From NCBI GenBank assembly GCA_949358305.1, contig OX442314.1, positions 23,429,060-23,493,059 on the forward strand: DNA of 64,000 nt, read 5' to 3'. A program made the position numbers and the translations under genes. Origin of the DNA: Strigamia acuminata (taxonomy: Eukaryota; Arthropoda; Chilopoda; Geophilomorpha; Linotaeniidae). Of this stretch, positions 1 through 11,488 are shown piece after piece; the stretch's first letter is position 1, and the number at the start of each line of letters is the position of its first letter. The notes beneath the pieces are model-generated. The model saw only the letters and a program-made list of their open reading frames with translations. It made no database searches and had not been told where the DNA came from.

Positions 1-2680
1 CCCACCAGACTTCTGGTCCTTTAAAAGCTAAAAATTAAAGCGATCAATAACCTTCCACTCCAAACTCAAATTTTGAATGAAAAACGAATCCATTAAAAAA
101 AGAACCGCTTCAAATCCATCAAATAACACTCCACCGTTCTAAATTCGCAACAATTCCAGCCCGAAAACAACAAAACAACAAAGATACCTTTCATCTTTAA
201 ATTCTTTGTCACGCAAAAATGGCGGAAAAACCCTTTCAAACCCGGATCAAGCGCATCTATAAATCCAGTACCTTGTAATTTCATACTCGGGGCGTGACCA
301 ATAACCAGAAGCTCACGGCTTCTATCATGTGTAACCCTTTAGTTCCGCTCTTTTCGACTATGGGTCATTCATCCTTTTCAATTGTGGTGCCTCGAGAAAC
401 TGTTCTCCTTAATTTTTTATTTTTTCATTTACAATAACTTTTTTTTTTTTTTTTCTGGAAAATTCGCTTGTCCACCCGTCCCCTCATCAATCATCGAGTG
501 CTCTCATGAATCTTTTCCCGCGTCTCTCGCCGCTGATTGGTTGCCCGCTTTAACACCTACACAATCATTATCAGAGGCCAATAGAGGCCAGTGCTACCCG
601 GGCAAAACAAACTTCTTCACGTTCTACCTTCCTTCAAAGTGATATTTTTTGGTTATAAACCTCCAGCGAAACAAGATTGATAGACTTGTGTAAACAGTAA
701 ACACGAGCCCACGTGCCTTACATTTTCAGCATATTTATTCGACTTTTAGAGGTGTTTAAATCGCTGGCTTCGTGCTGAATCTCGAAAACTCCCTCAATAA
801 ACAACTAAACACTTTGCCCATTAACAAAACACTGAAATCTGATTCTTAACCTTTGAAAATAAATAAATAAATAAAATTTAAAGTGCAATAAACTAATTAT
901 TTTCTACCAAAAATAGTTAAAATCTCTCTCATTCATCAAGATTTAAACCAATTACCGATTTAAACTGAATGGAGAAGAGATAAATAAAAAAAAAATAAAA
1001 AAAATCCAATATTCAATGGAGCAAAAATGCAAAACGATCACCAAACTCGTTTTAAAAAGCATCATGGCCCCTCCCAAAACAAATCTTTTTTAACACCACG
1101 TTGCTGATTTGTTTAGTGACGTCGTGGATGAATTTCATCTACGGAGTCCGTTGCAATGGGCGTGACCGTCGACATTCATCTTGCCTCGCCATCCCTCCCT
1201 ATCCTCACACACCAAATACAATTTTATTCTGCTATTTATAATTGGGGAAGAAAAACGTTTTAATGGGCGCCACCCTCCTCGCGCCTCAGAAGTCAACAAA
1301 CGCTGGTCAAGCTTGAAATTAATTTCCATTCACCAGTTTTTCTCCCCATTGACTCCATTTATATTATACTCAGTAGTCTCAGTACGGTTGATTTAAAAAA
1401 AAAACATTTGGAGCTACAATTATAACACTCAACTCAAAACCATAACAAAATTAGCATAATTTAGTAATAATACATAACTATCTAAGTTGTTTGACCAAAC
1501 TGACAAAATCCTAATAATAATCAGCGTTTGCAATTAGTTTTATGCGCATTAAATCAGCGCTTCGTTAACCGCATCAAGAGTGAAGACCTTGCCGCGGTCA
1601 TCCATACTCCCAAACGAAAAAACTAATTTCTTCAGGTGTAAAACACCGTTGCTGATGCACATCACATGCACTACTACAAAAATCTTGTATACTTTAATCA
1701 AATCAACCACAAAAATCTCCCCTTTTTACCAGAATTAATTTTTCAAAATTAATTTTCAAGGTCTACCTCCAATACAATCTAGAATTACACAACTAGAATG
1801 CTAATAATACTATTAATATTTAAAAAGAAAAAAGAAAAAAAAAAGAAAACAATTTTAATAATATAAACCTGAAAAACTTTCACGCTGTCACACTAAATTC
1901 AAGCTGTAATAGTTCCAGTTGCGTCGCAGCTTATAAATGACATTTTCACTACACTAACTAAGACCATTAGGCCTAATTTGCGAGTCAATTAAAACAAACC
2001 CATATCTTCATTCTTCGGCTCGGATTCCTCCGACTTAATTCGAACTCACAAGATTGTGAAGAAACAAAAAAAAAGCTGGCGACTAATTATTAGAAATTCA
2101 AATGAGACAAAACCAGAAGCCAAATGAGCTTGAGTTCCATGTACTATGAGCCATCATTAGAATCAATTCGATGTCCTGCCGATGCCTCCCAGCAACATAT
2201 GTCCACGAACTATGATACAATCAGCCGGAGAAAAAAATTATTTACACAACAAACCTCTCCTGGATGGGACACGAATCGAGTTAAACTTATTTCTTGTGTT
2301 GTTTTTTTATCAACCATTCCATCCAAACCTTTAGCTCACCTAATAAACGGAGAAACACTCATTATACATTCCTGTCGCATGTTTCGCGCAAAAACACGAC
2401 GGCGCTGTGGCCAATCAGAGAAACACTCTTCGTAGTTCGAACCTTAAATCACCGCCTCACCATCTTTTAGCCAATTTCAAACTAAAACACCAACTCGTAA
2501 ATCTATGCCAAGAAGCTGTAGTCATCACTCCCAAAGTCACCAAAGGTTACCTTAACGCCTAGCGGTCACAATTCAAACTATTTAAAATGATAAAAATTCA
2601 TTAACTGACACAAAACAGAACATATTTAAAGTTTTTTTTAAAAAAATAGTTAGAAATTAATGACATTGCACGAGTCAATC

Positions 2681-3025
2681 CATTTTTTGTTTAAATCTTC
2701 ATTTTTTGTTCTAAATCTTCACTTTTTGTTCTAAATCTTCATTTTTTGGCCTAAATCTTCATTTTTTAAATCAAAAGTTTCATTTTTTTGAGCCAAAAAT
2801 CCATCGGTTAAAAGAAATATGCATTTTCTGGACTAAAAATGCATTTTCTGGACTAAAAATGCATTTTCTGGACTAAAAATGCATATTTTGAACTAAAAAA
2901 AAAAGCGTTTTTTGGACTAAAAATGCATTTTCTAGACTAAAAATTTATTTTCTAAATCAAAAAATTCATTTTCTGGACTAAAAATTTATTTTTTGGATCA
3001 AAAAATGCATTTTCTGGACCAAAAC
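2681..3025. repeat. 20-bp tandem repeat, two diverging sub-arrays
   Basis: Two adjoining blocks share a period of about 20 bp. The first, to about 2775, repeats a unit like TAAATCTTCATTTTTTGTTC four or five times. The second, about 2818-3025, repeats GCATTTTCTGGACTAAAAAT about ten times with point changes and small indels. The units look alike around CATTTT(C/T)TG, so the two blocks probably share an origin. Confidence 0.85.
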
Positions 3026-3469
3026 TTCATATACTACGCCCAAAAAAACTTAATTCGCTAAAAAATAGAAACAAGCCTCATTTTTCTATTGCAGCTGTAT
3101 TGCACCAGAGATCTGCCATCCTTCTCCTCTTGAGCCGGTTTTAAAAACCTAAAACGTACAAATTACACCCATTTTTGTGATAATTACAATTAGAAAGCAA
3201 ACAAATTAAAGTTAAATAAAGACTTTCAACTTCTCAAACTCCAAACCCATTTATTCCCTGACATTTCACATATAAGAGATGGTTTAATTATCTTTACCTG
3301 TCCAAACACCAACACACCTTTACCCTTTAGTCGTAAAGTAATCAGTAGAAAGAGGGCGCTCAATTTAATTTTCAATTCTCCCATTTTGGACATAGGACAA
3401 ACCATGTCACATCATTATATTTTCCTCATCCGCTTCATTCTTTTTTTTCTTCTTCATTTCTACCTTCGA

Positions 3470-3560
3470 GGCGATGACCCCGTCGGCCGTGCTGCGCTCT
3501 TCGCAGGGCCGGGCCGGGCAGGGCAGGGCAGTCAAGGTGGCGCTGAATGCTCATCTCGGA
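3470..3560. other. GC-rich pocket with GGGCA repeats and a CTCF-like core
   Basis: A short island rich in G, C and CpG in otherwise AT-rich DNA. It follows a long pyrimidine tract ending in AG (about 3435-3470), so a cryptic 3' splice site is possible. Inside are GGGCC/GGGCA repeats and, at 3535-3543, AGGTGGCGC, which matches the core of the Drosophila CTCF site. Two forward frames are open across it, but neither reading resembles a PR domain or any protein I know. Confidence 0.3.
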
Positions 3561-6235
3561 GGCCATCCATACTCGCCTTCCCCCCTAGGGTGCATCATCC
3601 CAAAAAATGTTGAGGCCACAAGAGGGCCGCGAGCTAGGGCTAGGTCATGGAGATAGAGATGGATGCGAAAAGCGGCCACACCAAACATATTACCTATTAG
3701 GCATTCCGACTCTTCCCCAACCCACCCCATGATCCACCAGTGTCTTCATGCCCCGGGCTCTTGCCCCCCCTCCCTGCCCCTCTGCACCGAGCTTCAGATT
3801 CTGTTGCACCTGATCAGGTGTGAGTACCAACAACATCTAACAGATTAATATGTCATCAGATATCAATATTCCTTATACGCCCTTAACAACTAGGTTGTTG
3901 CTTTTTTCGCTTCTGAAAATCTCAGGTAGGAAAACTCTTTCCACTGTTTGCTTATCAACTAATGCAAATAATTAACTTTTATGCGCTTAGGCTTTTTACT
4001 GGTTTACGTGGGACGAGTAAAGCTACAAATTATTTTTATTTGACGCTCTTCGCATGCAAACATGTGTCTTTTGACCGTGAAAACAACAAACTACTAACTG
4101 ACGACAACTTGTTGTTGATATTTTGAATAAATATTATCGAATTAGTCTAAAAAATTTGATCAGACATTGCTGGAGTTAATATTTTCTTAATTTTTGGACA
4201 CACTTTATTATAGTGCAATGCCTTGATAAATAAATGGTGTTTATGTGCTACACACTTTATATTGCAGTTTCTTAATTTTTTTTTCTTCTAGTCTGCTATT
4301 TTAAAAATTAAAAAGGAAAAAAAAATCAGTTAAAATCATAATAATTTGAACCCAATGTGATTCCTTTGAGCACAGTTTGAGGTTACACGGATATATATTT
4401 TTTTCTTCAACTCTAATCCAAATTAATTCATAAAAGCTGATGACACTAACCTAAAGGGCTAAAAGTTTCAAGTTTAAAAAAAAATAAAAAAAAATTAGAT
4501 TTCTGCAGTTTTTCATCTAGATTTACCTTTCAAAATTTCAATTATAAGTTTAACTGGGTGTACACACAGTTGTAAACAAATTTATGCAGAAACTTTGATG
4601 CAACATTCATTCTTGTTAACTTAAATCAATATCTAATGAACTCAAATTTTGAAACTCAAAACAATTCCAACACAAACCGATTTTCTTCCCAAAATTCCAA
4701 TTTCAACACCAAAAAAATGGCGAAAAACAAGAAAAAAATGGATATTCGAGTGTCTCAATAGCGGAAGTATTTTTCCTCCCACGATAATTGAAGGTAGCAA
4801 TCTTTTCCACGCAAGGAATCCGTTGGTAACTCTTCTTGTTATGTAGGACGATGAGCCTGAAATTGATGCAAAAGCTACTCTTCAGCTACACAACGTGGGC
4901 GGGATGACTCGCCTGAACCATGCTTGGCTGAACGTTCTAACTCTACCGTCACGTGATCTTTGGCTAATGACAATAATACACTAGAAAAATTGTTCTGTCT
5001 AAATAAGAGTTCAAAAGAGAAAGGAAACACATGGCCCGTGGGAAAAAAAATAAACAGCATCACACAAACACGTCAATCAGATGCCAAGAGGAAATAAATC
5101 CTCAAAATTTAAATCACAATTTCTCGACTTACAAAAAAATAAAAAATGGATATAACAACACACATTCATATTTAGTTTTGACATTTTTGATCGTAAAATT
5201 AATTAGTTTGAGACTATTAATTTCAACTCGTACGTTTTCCTCATTTTTTTCATTAACATTTCTGAAGAAACAATTTTTTTTTAAATTAATTATTTAGCAG
5301 ATTTTAAAGCGAGAAAAAGAGAGAGAAAAAAAAGACAACTTTTGAACTAGGCGTCATTCGGATTGATAATTTACCCCACAGGTGGCTTTTAGGGTAAAAA
5401 GGAGTAAATGACCTTGCAGTCGAGAAGTAGTCCTAAATAATATTAGGGCTTAATGGATTAATTATACGGCATACAAATGAATTTAGTGCAAAACCTATAA
5501 CCCCTTTTTTCTCTTTCTTTTTTTTCCATCTTTGTTTAAATTCACATTAAGGTGGAGAACAATTTGCAGCCAATTCAAAAGCTATGCACAATAAATTACA
5601 TTTAATATAAATTACAAGTTAGAAGTACGTAATATAAACACACGATAATGTAATGTACTCTTTTTATATTTTTATTTATTCATTTTTTTACAAACAACAA
5701 CCCAAAAATAAAAAATAAATAAAAAAAATAAAAAATGTTATTAACATTCAAATCCCGCATTTCGATAAATACACGCCTCCGATAATTGGAAAATAAATTT
5801 CAAAGTGCCATCTAATTACAGACCCGATTCGAAATATAAAAATTCAAAATCCAGACGGGAATGTTTAGAAATTCATTCCAGCGTATTAAAGGTCATCTTT
5901 GTCAGTTAAACCGAAAGTAACTTCATTTTATTAACATATAAATTCGCAAAAAAACTCCAAATTAAAGTCAACAAAACCGCTTACATAATACAATGTTTTC
6001 CACCAAAAAATCCACTAATAGCAGTCCCATTAAAACCAAACAACAAATGAGTTACCTTCAAACTTTTAACGACGCATTTAGCAGAAAATATAAATAAATC
6101 CAACCATAATCACCAACCATCAACCTAATAAACATTCCCCGCCGACACGCTCTCGAATAAACAATCGGCGCGCTTTATTTACCACTTATTCTTTCGACTA
6201 CATAAGAACCCACCTAACTCACGCCCCTAAATGCC

Positions 6236-6404
6236 CAGGTGAAAATCACAACCCCCAGTTTTACCCAACAGGTGCTCGACAGGTGAGATGGTCTCGTGCT
6301 GAGCACCCATCTGCCGACAGGTGCTTCTCAAAAGTGCTGAATAAATTCCAGCGCAAAACCAAAAGTGTTTTTCGAGTGGAGAGAGAGAGAAAGAGAGAGA
6401 GAGG
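6236..6404. promoter_or_regulatory. Candidate enhancer: four CAGGTG E-boxes plus a GA tract
   Basis: CAGGTG occurs at 6236, 6269, 6279 and 6318, four copies on the plus strand within 88 bases. A GA-repeat tract of the kind bound by GAGA factor follows at about 6378-6404, and two more CAGGTG copies lie near 6971 and 7033. In this composition one such hexamer per about 5 kb is expected on both strands together. A regulatory role is inferred from density alone. Confidence 0.35.
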
Positions 6405-8180
6405 GGATCCTCCAACGTGACTGATGCGTCGCCACTTGTTCACGGAAATTACTCGCTCCCCTTTTGACCGTGCTTATATTACACTTCCTTAAGGAAGCAC
6501 GCTTTAACAGCACCCATTTAACCCACTCCACGTTTCAGCAAACCCCCTGCGTCTCACGCTTGTCTCACTCAGCGGGTATCACGTTACTCATCATTAATTC
6601 AGTGGGCGATCTTCACAATGACAAGAACAGACTCATTCCGCTTTCAGGCGATAGTTAGCATTAAGTGTCATCATAAAAGCTCCTCTCCCAACCATTTACG
6701 GCTCCTGTGCACTTTTATTGGCAAACCTACGCAATGCCAACAACAAAAATTCCCCTTTTTTCGTCCGGCCCCGTGAATAATCAGTGGGAAAAAAATCAAC
6801 ACGAGTACATTATCATCTTCCAAAATGAAAATAAAAAACGAATTAAGAATGGGAGCCATTAAACATGACACTCGCATAAAACCCTGTAATTTATGGACTT
6901 CCAACGCGTATGGAGTGGAGGAGGACTGGAGGAGGCACTTAAGCCGGCTGATTGTTATGGCGTCTGACAACAGGTGAACACAATTTCAACCTGATTCCAG
7001 TCAGTTTAAATTTCATCATCCATCCGCAAAGCAGGTGCAACTTATCCTGGCATCTGATTCGGAAGGTTTTTAATGAATTGACCCCGAGCAACGAGGGGAG
7101 AACGAGGGAATGTCATGCAAAGGCACGTGCGAACGAAATTTAAACCCCCCCTGTGTTTTCCCCGTCAGAACGTGTACAAGGGGCTTGGTTTTGTGGTCGA
7201 CGAGAATTACAGTTTGATAATATTTGACCACTTACGAGTGTGGGAATTGAAAAAATAAAATTAAAAAAATATCTTTTAACATTCGTGTTCGGTTGTACGT
7301 TTTAGAAAAAAAATCGTGTTGGTTGAGTGTTAATGAATTCAAATTCTCACTCACTTGACCCGAAGTTAAAATTAAAGGCCATAAATCACTATCTCAACCT
7401 GTTCAACTTCTGATTACAGACATAAACACATTTATGGGCTAATCACTCATCTTCTAGGGGAGTTGATTGGAGGAAAAAAAGCCAATTGGTTACTGTGGTA
7501 ACCGGATGAGAAATCGATTGATAATAAATTACATCATTTTAACGCTGCTAGAATTGTTTCCGGACAATAATCGCATTAAATTAAATCCTCAAACTCATCA
7601 CCAATTCAATTTTATACAAAATAAAATTTATTTAAAATTTTAAAAAAAAAATTAAAAAATTAAATTCTTTTTATAATTTTGATATATTTAAGACCGTGGA
7701 AGAAAGAACTGCAATCGTAAATAAATTTAACTTTTAAAAAAAATTTATTAAAATAGATGTTTTTTCAAATTTATTTAAATGCAAAAAAAAAAAAACAACT
7801 TGGGTCGTTTGCAGCTATTCAGTCGTTCCATACAAAATGCTGCAAAATGCGCGTCACGTGACATGAATGATATCCAAGTGCATCACCCCTGAGGAAAATG
7901 ATGCGAAAATATTTAGACCTCCTACGTTAGCCCGAAGAGGACAAGTGCTAATCATGGACAATGACGTTAATTGCTAATTAAGGCTGCGTTTATAAATTAC
8001 CACCACCGGGATGTACCATGATTTGCCATTCAGTGTGGCTGTTGAAGTTTTAAGTGTATTCTCATGTTCATCTACAAGCAAAACGTGCATAAATTAAATG
8101 CAACGTAATTGCATCCTTGGAGCCGAAATAACCGAAAAACTGCAAAAGGTCAATTTCAAAGATTAATCCCAAATTTACAC

Positions 8181-8216
8181 AAAAAAAAATAAAATAAAAT
8201 AAAATAAAATAAAATA
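8181..8216. repeat. AAAAT microsatellite
   Basis: A poly-A run followed by consecutive AAAAT pentamers. Confidence 0.9.
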
Positions 8217-10070
8217 TAGAAAAAACAAAATCAAAAAAATTGTTTACTGTAAACCAGTCACATAATTAACAAATGTACTCAATTTCCAACTAGTACAAAA
8301 ACTATTAATGCTCTGCTGTGCAAACATCCAGTTTATGGTCTATAAAATTGTTGCTTCTGACTCATTTTAAAACCGATTCCTTTCCGATATTTAACCATAA
8401 TTGCACACTATGGCCACCAGAAGGTTATTTTTTTACAACGAGCCATCAGGAATGTCTCGAAGACGTCAGCTAAACTGCATTTAAAAACGAAAACCCAACT
8501 TAAATATTTGAAAGAATCAACCGCATGACATTTAACGTGCAATAAATTGCAGATTAGCGTGTTTGTAGCCCTTGTTTGTATCGAACGCACTCATTTTTAA
8601 GTGCAGCAAAAAAAAAAAAATAAAAGAAAGAAAGCAAGAAAGAGACTCAACAAGTCAACACGAAAAAAGTAGTTAAAATTCGCCAAATGTACTTTTTTCG
8701 CCATGCTCAAAATCTGACAGATAGTACCAGAGTTATAATTACACCACTTATGCCTTGTTTACATAAGCGAAGCTTGACGAAACCTCTTTATTTTTGATAA
8801 TGAACTTGTATAATGTCGGAGGTCGAATTCGTTCTTGGAGGTCACGAACCAACGAACGGGTTAATCATGTGTTAAAGTGAGGTCCTTAGCCCGCATTTTG
8901 TCTCCACTTAATTTTTTTTCTCTCTCTCTCTCTCTTCTCCTCCCTGTTATCTTCCAATTCCAAAATCCGACAGGAAATTTGCAGTTTGTGGTGCCAAAAC
9001 GGCTCTTCCACTCAATTATTTGCATGACTGCGAGAATAAGTCCTCAACCCTTCGACCAGTCTTAATTAAGGAAAGAGTTGAATGTTACTTATCAACACAC
9101 GTTATATTATATACATTGTTAGAATAAAAACTAACGAAAACGAGCGGAAAGAAGAAAAAAAAAGCATTCTTCCTAATGAAATGTAATAAATCAAGCGAGA
9201 AACGCAACTTTTTCCCAATTCAATTAATGTCATTTATCGAAACAAACTAAAGCTCGTGACAGGTCGTTTATATCAAATCATTAGCATAAAGGCAAAAATG
9301 TAGCATCATCGTGCCAATTAATTAAATAGCGAGTCAATTTAAAAATAAACCCCATCGTTGAAAAAAATTGACCACGCCCTTCGAAATGGGTCAACTCTTT
9401 GAAGCCTCCGATGTGCGAACTGTGCAGAAAAAACATCAATCCATAAGCATGCGCACAAGCAATTCTTTTCGCCCAAAAAAAATAAATAAAAACTTGTTTT
9501 AATAACCTGAAAACGTATTCATCTTCTCACGTTCCGTGCACGTCCAGTCTCTTCCTTTTCCCCATCACGCTTCAATTAAATTATCATCACATTCGATCTT
9601 TTTTCTTATTTCTAAATCAGTGTCCAGACATATCCTGTCATGTTATGCTTAATCATCATCGCCTATTCTTTTGTCTTATCGTTGAAAAATCGTTAACAAT
9701 AACTCAAACAATTTGACCACGTTCCAGATTCAGTTTGCAAAGATCCATTTGATAATAGTACAGCAGTCAAAAGAAGGAAGGGAAAAAAAACACATTCGCC
9801 AATGAATAAGTGTTCTTTCAATGCATTTGTACCCCATTGTACTTGCATATCCTGTTCTTTACCTTCATTACACGTGTGTTACACTTAAATAAGCAAGTCC
9901 CATAAGGAAAAACCCAGAAACAATCCCAATCACCACAAAACTTTGTCAGTGACAAATTATATTGCCATGTGTCATCCGAAGCAAAAATACAAACACAGCA
10001 CACATTAGCATTGCGCAAATACTCTAATAAAACGCGGCATGCACATTCAATGTCTAAATTGGCAAAAACA

Positions 10071-10625
10071 ATAGAATTCAATATCTAAATTGAACAAGCG
10101 ACTAAATTCAATAACTAAATTGAACAAAATGACTTAAATAAACGTGCAAATTGAACAAAACGACTAAAATAAATGTCCAAATTGAACAAAACTACTAAAA
10201 TAAATGTCTAAATTGAACAAAACGACTAAAATAAATGTCCAGATTGAACAAACGACTAAAATAAATGTCCAAATTGAACAAAACGACTAAAATAAATGTC
10301 CAAATTGAACAAAATGACTAAAATAAATGTCCAGATTGAACAAAACTACTAAAATAAATGTCTAAATTGAACAAAACGACTAAAATAAATGTCCAAATTG
10401 AACAAAACGATTAAAATAAATGTCTAAATTAAACAAAACGACTAAAATAAATGTCCAAATTGAACAAAACTACTAAAATAAATGTCCAAATTGATAAAAA
10501 CTACTAAAATAAATGTCCAAATTGAACAAAACTACTAACAAAATGTCCAAATTGAACAAAACGACTAAAATAAATATCCAAATTGATAAAACTACTAAAT
10601 TAAATGTCCAAATTGAACAAAACTC
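10071..10625. repeat. 31-bp minisatellite, about 18 copies
   Basis: The unit is roughly ACTAAAATAAATGTCCAAAT followed by TGAACAAAACG, repeated about 18 times. Variants (TCC or TCT, CGA or CTA, small deletions) alternate along the array. The outer copies are more diverged than the inner ones. ORFs on both strands through the array are by-products of the repeat. Confidence 0.9.
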
Positions 10626-11361
10626 GCATTCTATTATAGCATTGACGGTACATCTCAATTTTAGCGAGCAAAGGGCATCAAAATACTGGCTTTGCTGTAT
10701 GCATCTTGTCTCTGTAAAGAAATGGAAAAACGAGATTACTTAATCCCATCTGTTGCTTTCAAAACTACATCATCACAACGGCCCAAAAATGAGACATAAC
10801 TTGGGAGAAACTTTTCTGAAAGCTGAAAGAGTTTAAAAGGGGTCACATCACATCCGGTTCGTGTTTAACACCTACATGTGTCAGCATAATTTCTACACTG
10901 GACAAAACCTAAAAGCTCATCTTCATTTTTTTTTCTTGAAAATATAACATTTTTTCCTGCACCCTCATGAATGAAAACACCCGCCAGGTCATCCGCCCTT
11001 TTACCCCGAACATCCTTCACCTTTTTTATTCCATTTTCGATGGAAAAGGATGAGCAAAACAATGTTTATGGTGTGATGCAGCACAAAAAAGTCTAGTCGA
11101 GGTTTAAAGGTTAGAAAGGGGTCCCTTTTCATATCGAGGTCGAGGATGTTTCACCCACGATTTGCACCTCGAGGAAGAAATAATTAACATTTTTAAAGAG
11201 ATATTTTTAATTAATGAAAACGGCTTTTTAATTACAACATTTTTGGTATTTAAAGGGTTAAAAGAATTTTCTCAACAAAAGAAAAAATTAAAAAAATACT
11301 GCTGGCATCTAGGTAATTCGTGATTGGCTAAAACAATTTTCTTTTTTATTTATAATTCTAG

Positions 11362-11488
11362 GTGTATTATCAAGCAGTGAAAGACATTGACTCGGGAGAA
11401 GAATTGCTTCTTAGAGACCGATCAACATTGTTCGCCGAACCGAGTGATCAGGTTCGATTAAGTGAATCGGACGACAACAAAACGAATG
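11362..11488 (+). CDS. ham: PRDM3/16 (hamlet/MECOM-type) gene, exon with the PR-domain C-terminus
   Basis: This internal exon has a TTCTAG acceptor ending at 11361 and a GTAAG donor at 11489. It is read in frame 0 from its first base and encodes 42 codons plus one base. The peptide begins VYYQAVKDIDSGEELLL, which matches the last strand of the PR (SET-like) domain of MECOM/PRDM16, where the family has a Y-x-x-x-x-D-I-x-x-G-E-E-L-L motif. An acidic, polar linker follows. The vertebrate proteins carry an extra degenerate zinc finger soon after this point, and I do not see it here. The rest of the PR domain and the start codon must lie upstream. PRDM3/16 proteins are nuclear transcription regulators, and hamlet acts in neuronal fate choice in Drosophila. 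Family assignment is strong because the following exons join in frame. Orthology within the PRDM3/16 pair is not resolvable, since arthropods usually have one gene. Confidence 0.85.

Larger units (their letters stand above)
1..11361. other. Non-coding region upstream of the PR-domain exon (intron or 5' flank)
   Basis: No reading frame here resembles a known protein. Because the first coding exon I recognise, at 11362, starts in the middle of a PR domain, at least part of this stretch must be intron, and the missing upstream exons are either further upstream or here but unrecognised. The stretch holds AT-rich sequence, a 20-bp minisatellite (2681-3025), a GC-rich pocket (about 3470-3560), a CAGGTG/GA-tract cluster (6236-6404), an AAAAT microsatellite (8181-8216), a CT tract near 8920-8936 and a 31-bp minisatellite (10071-10625). 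The short ORFs are chance frames in AT-rich DNA. Confidence 0.6.

Noticed and set aside
2425-2450. GTTCGAACC string like a tRNA T-arm
   Set aside because: No A box or cloverleaf can be drawn upstream.
3386-3656. ORFs of 60-75 codons in the GC-rich pocket as a PRDM upstream exon
   Set aside because: Neither reading shows PR-domain motifs, and the repeats GGGCC/GGGCA explain the composition.
6905-6972. Possible upstream PR-domain exon ending at a GTGAAC donor
   Set aside because: The one open reading before the donor lacks the conserved Trp/Asn/Cys pattern of the PR domain.
10473-10743. ORFs of 61 and 76 codons on opposite strands
   Set aside because: Products of the 31-bp minisatellite.
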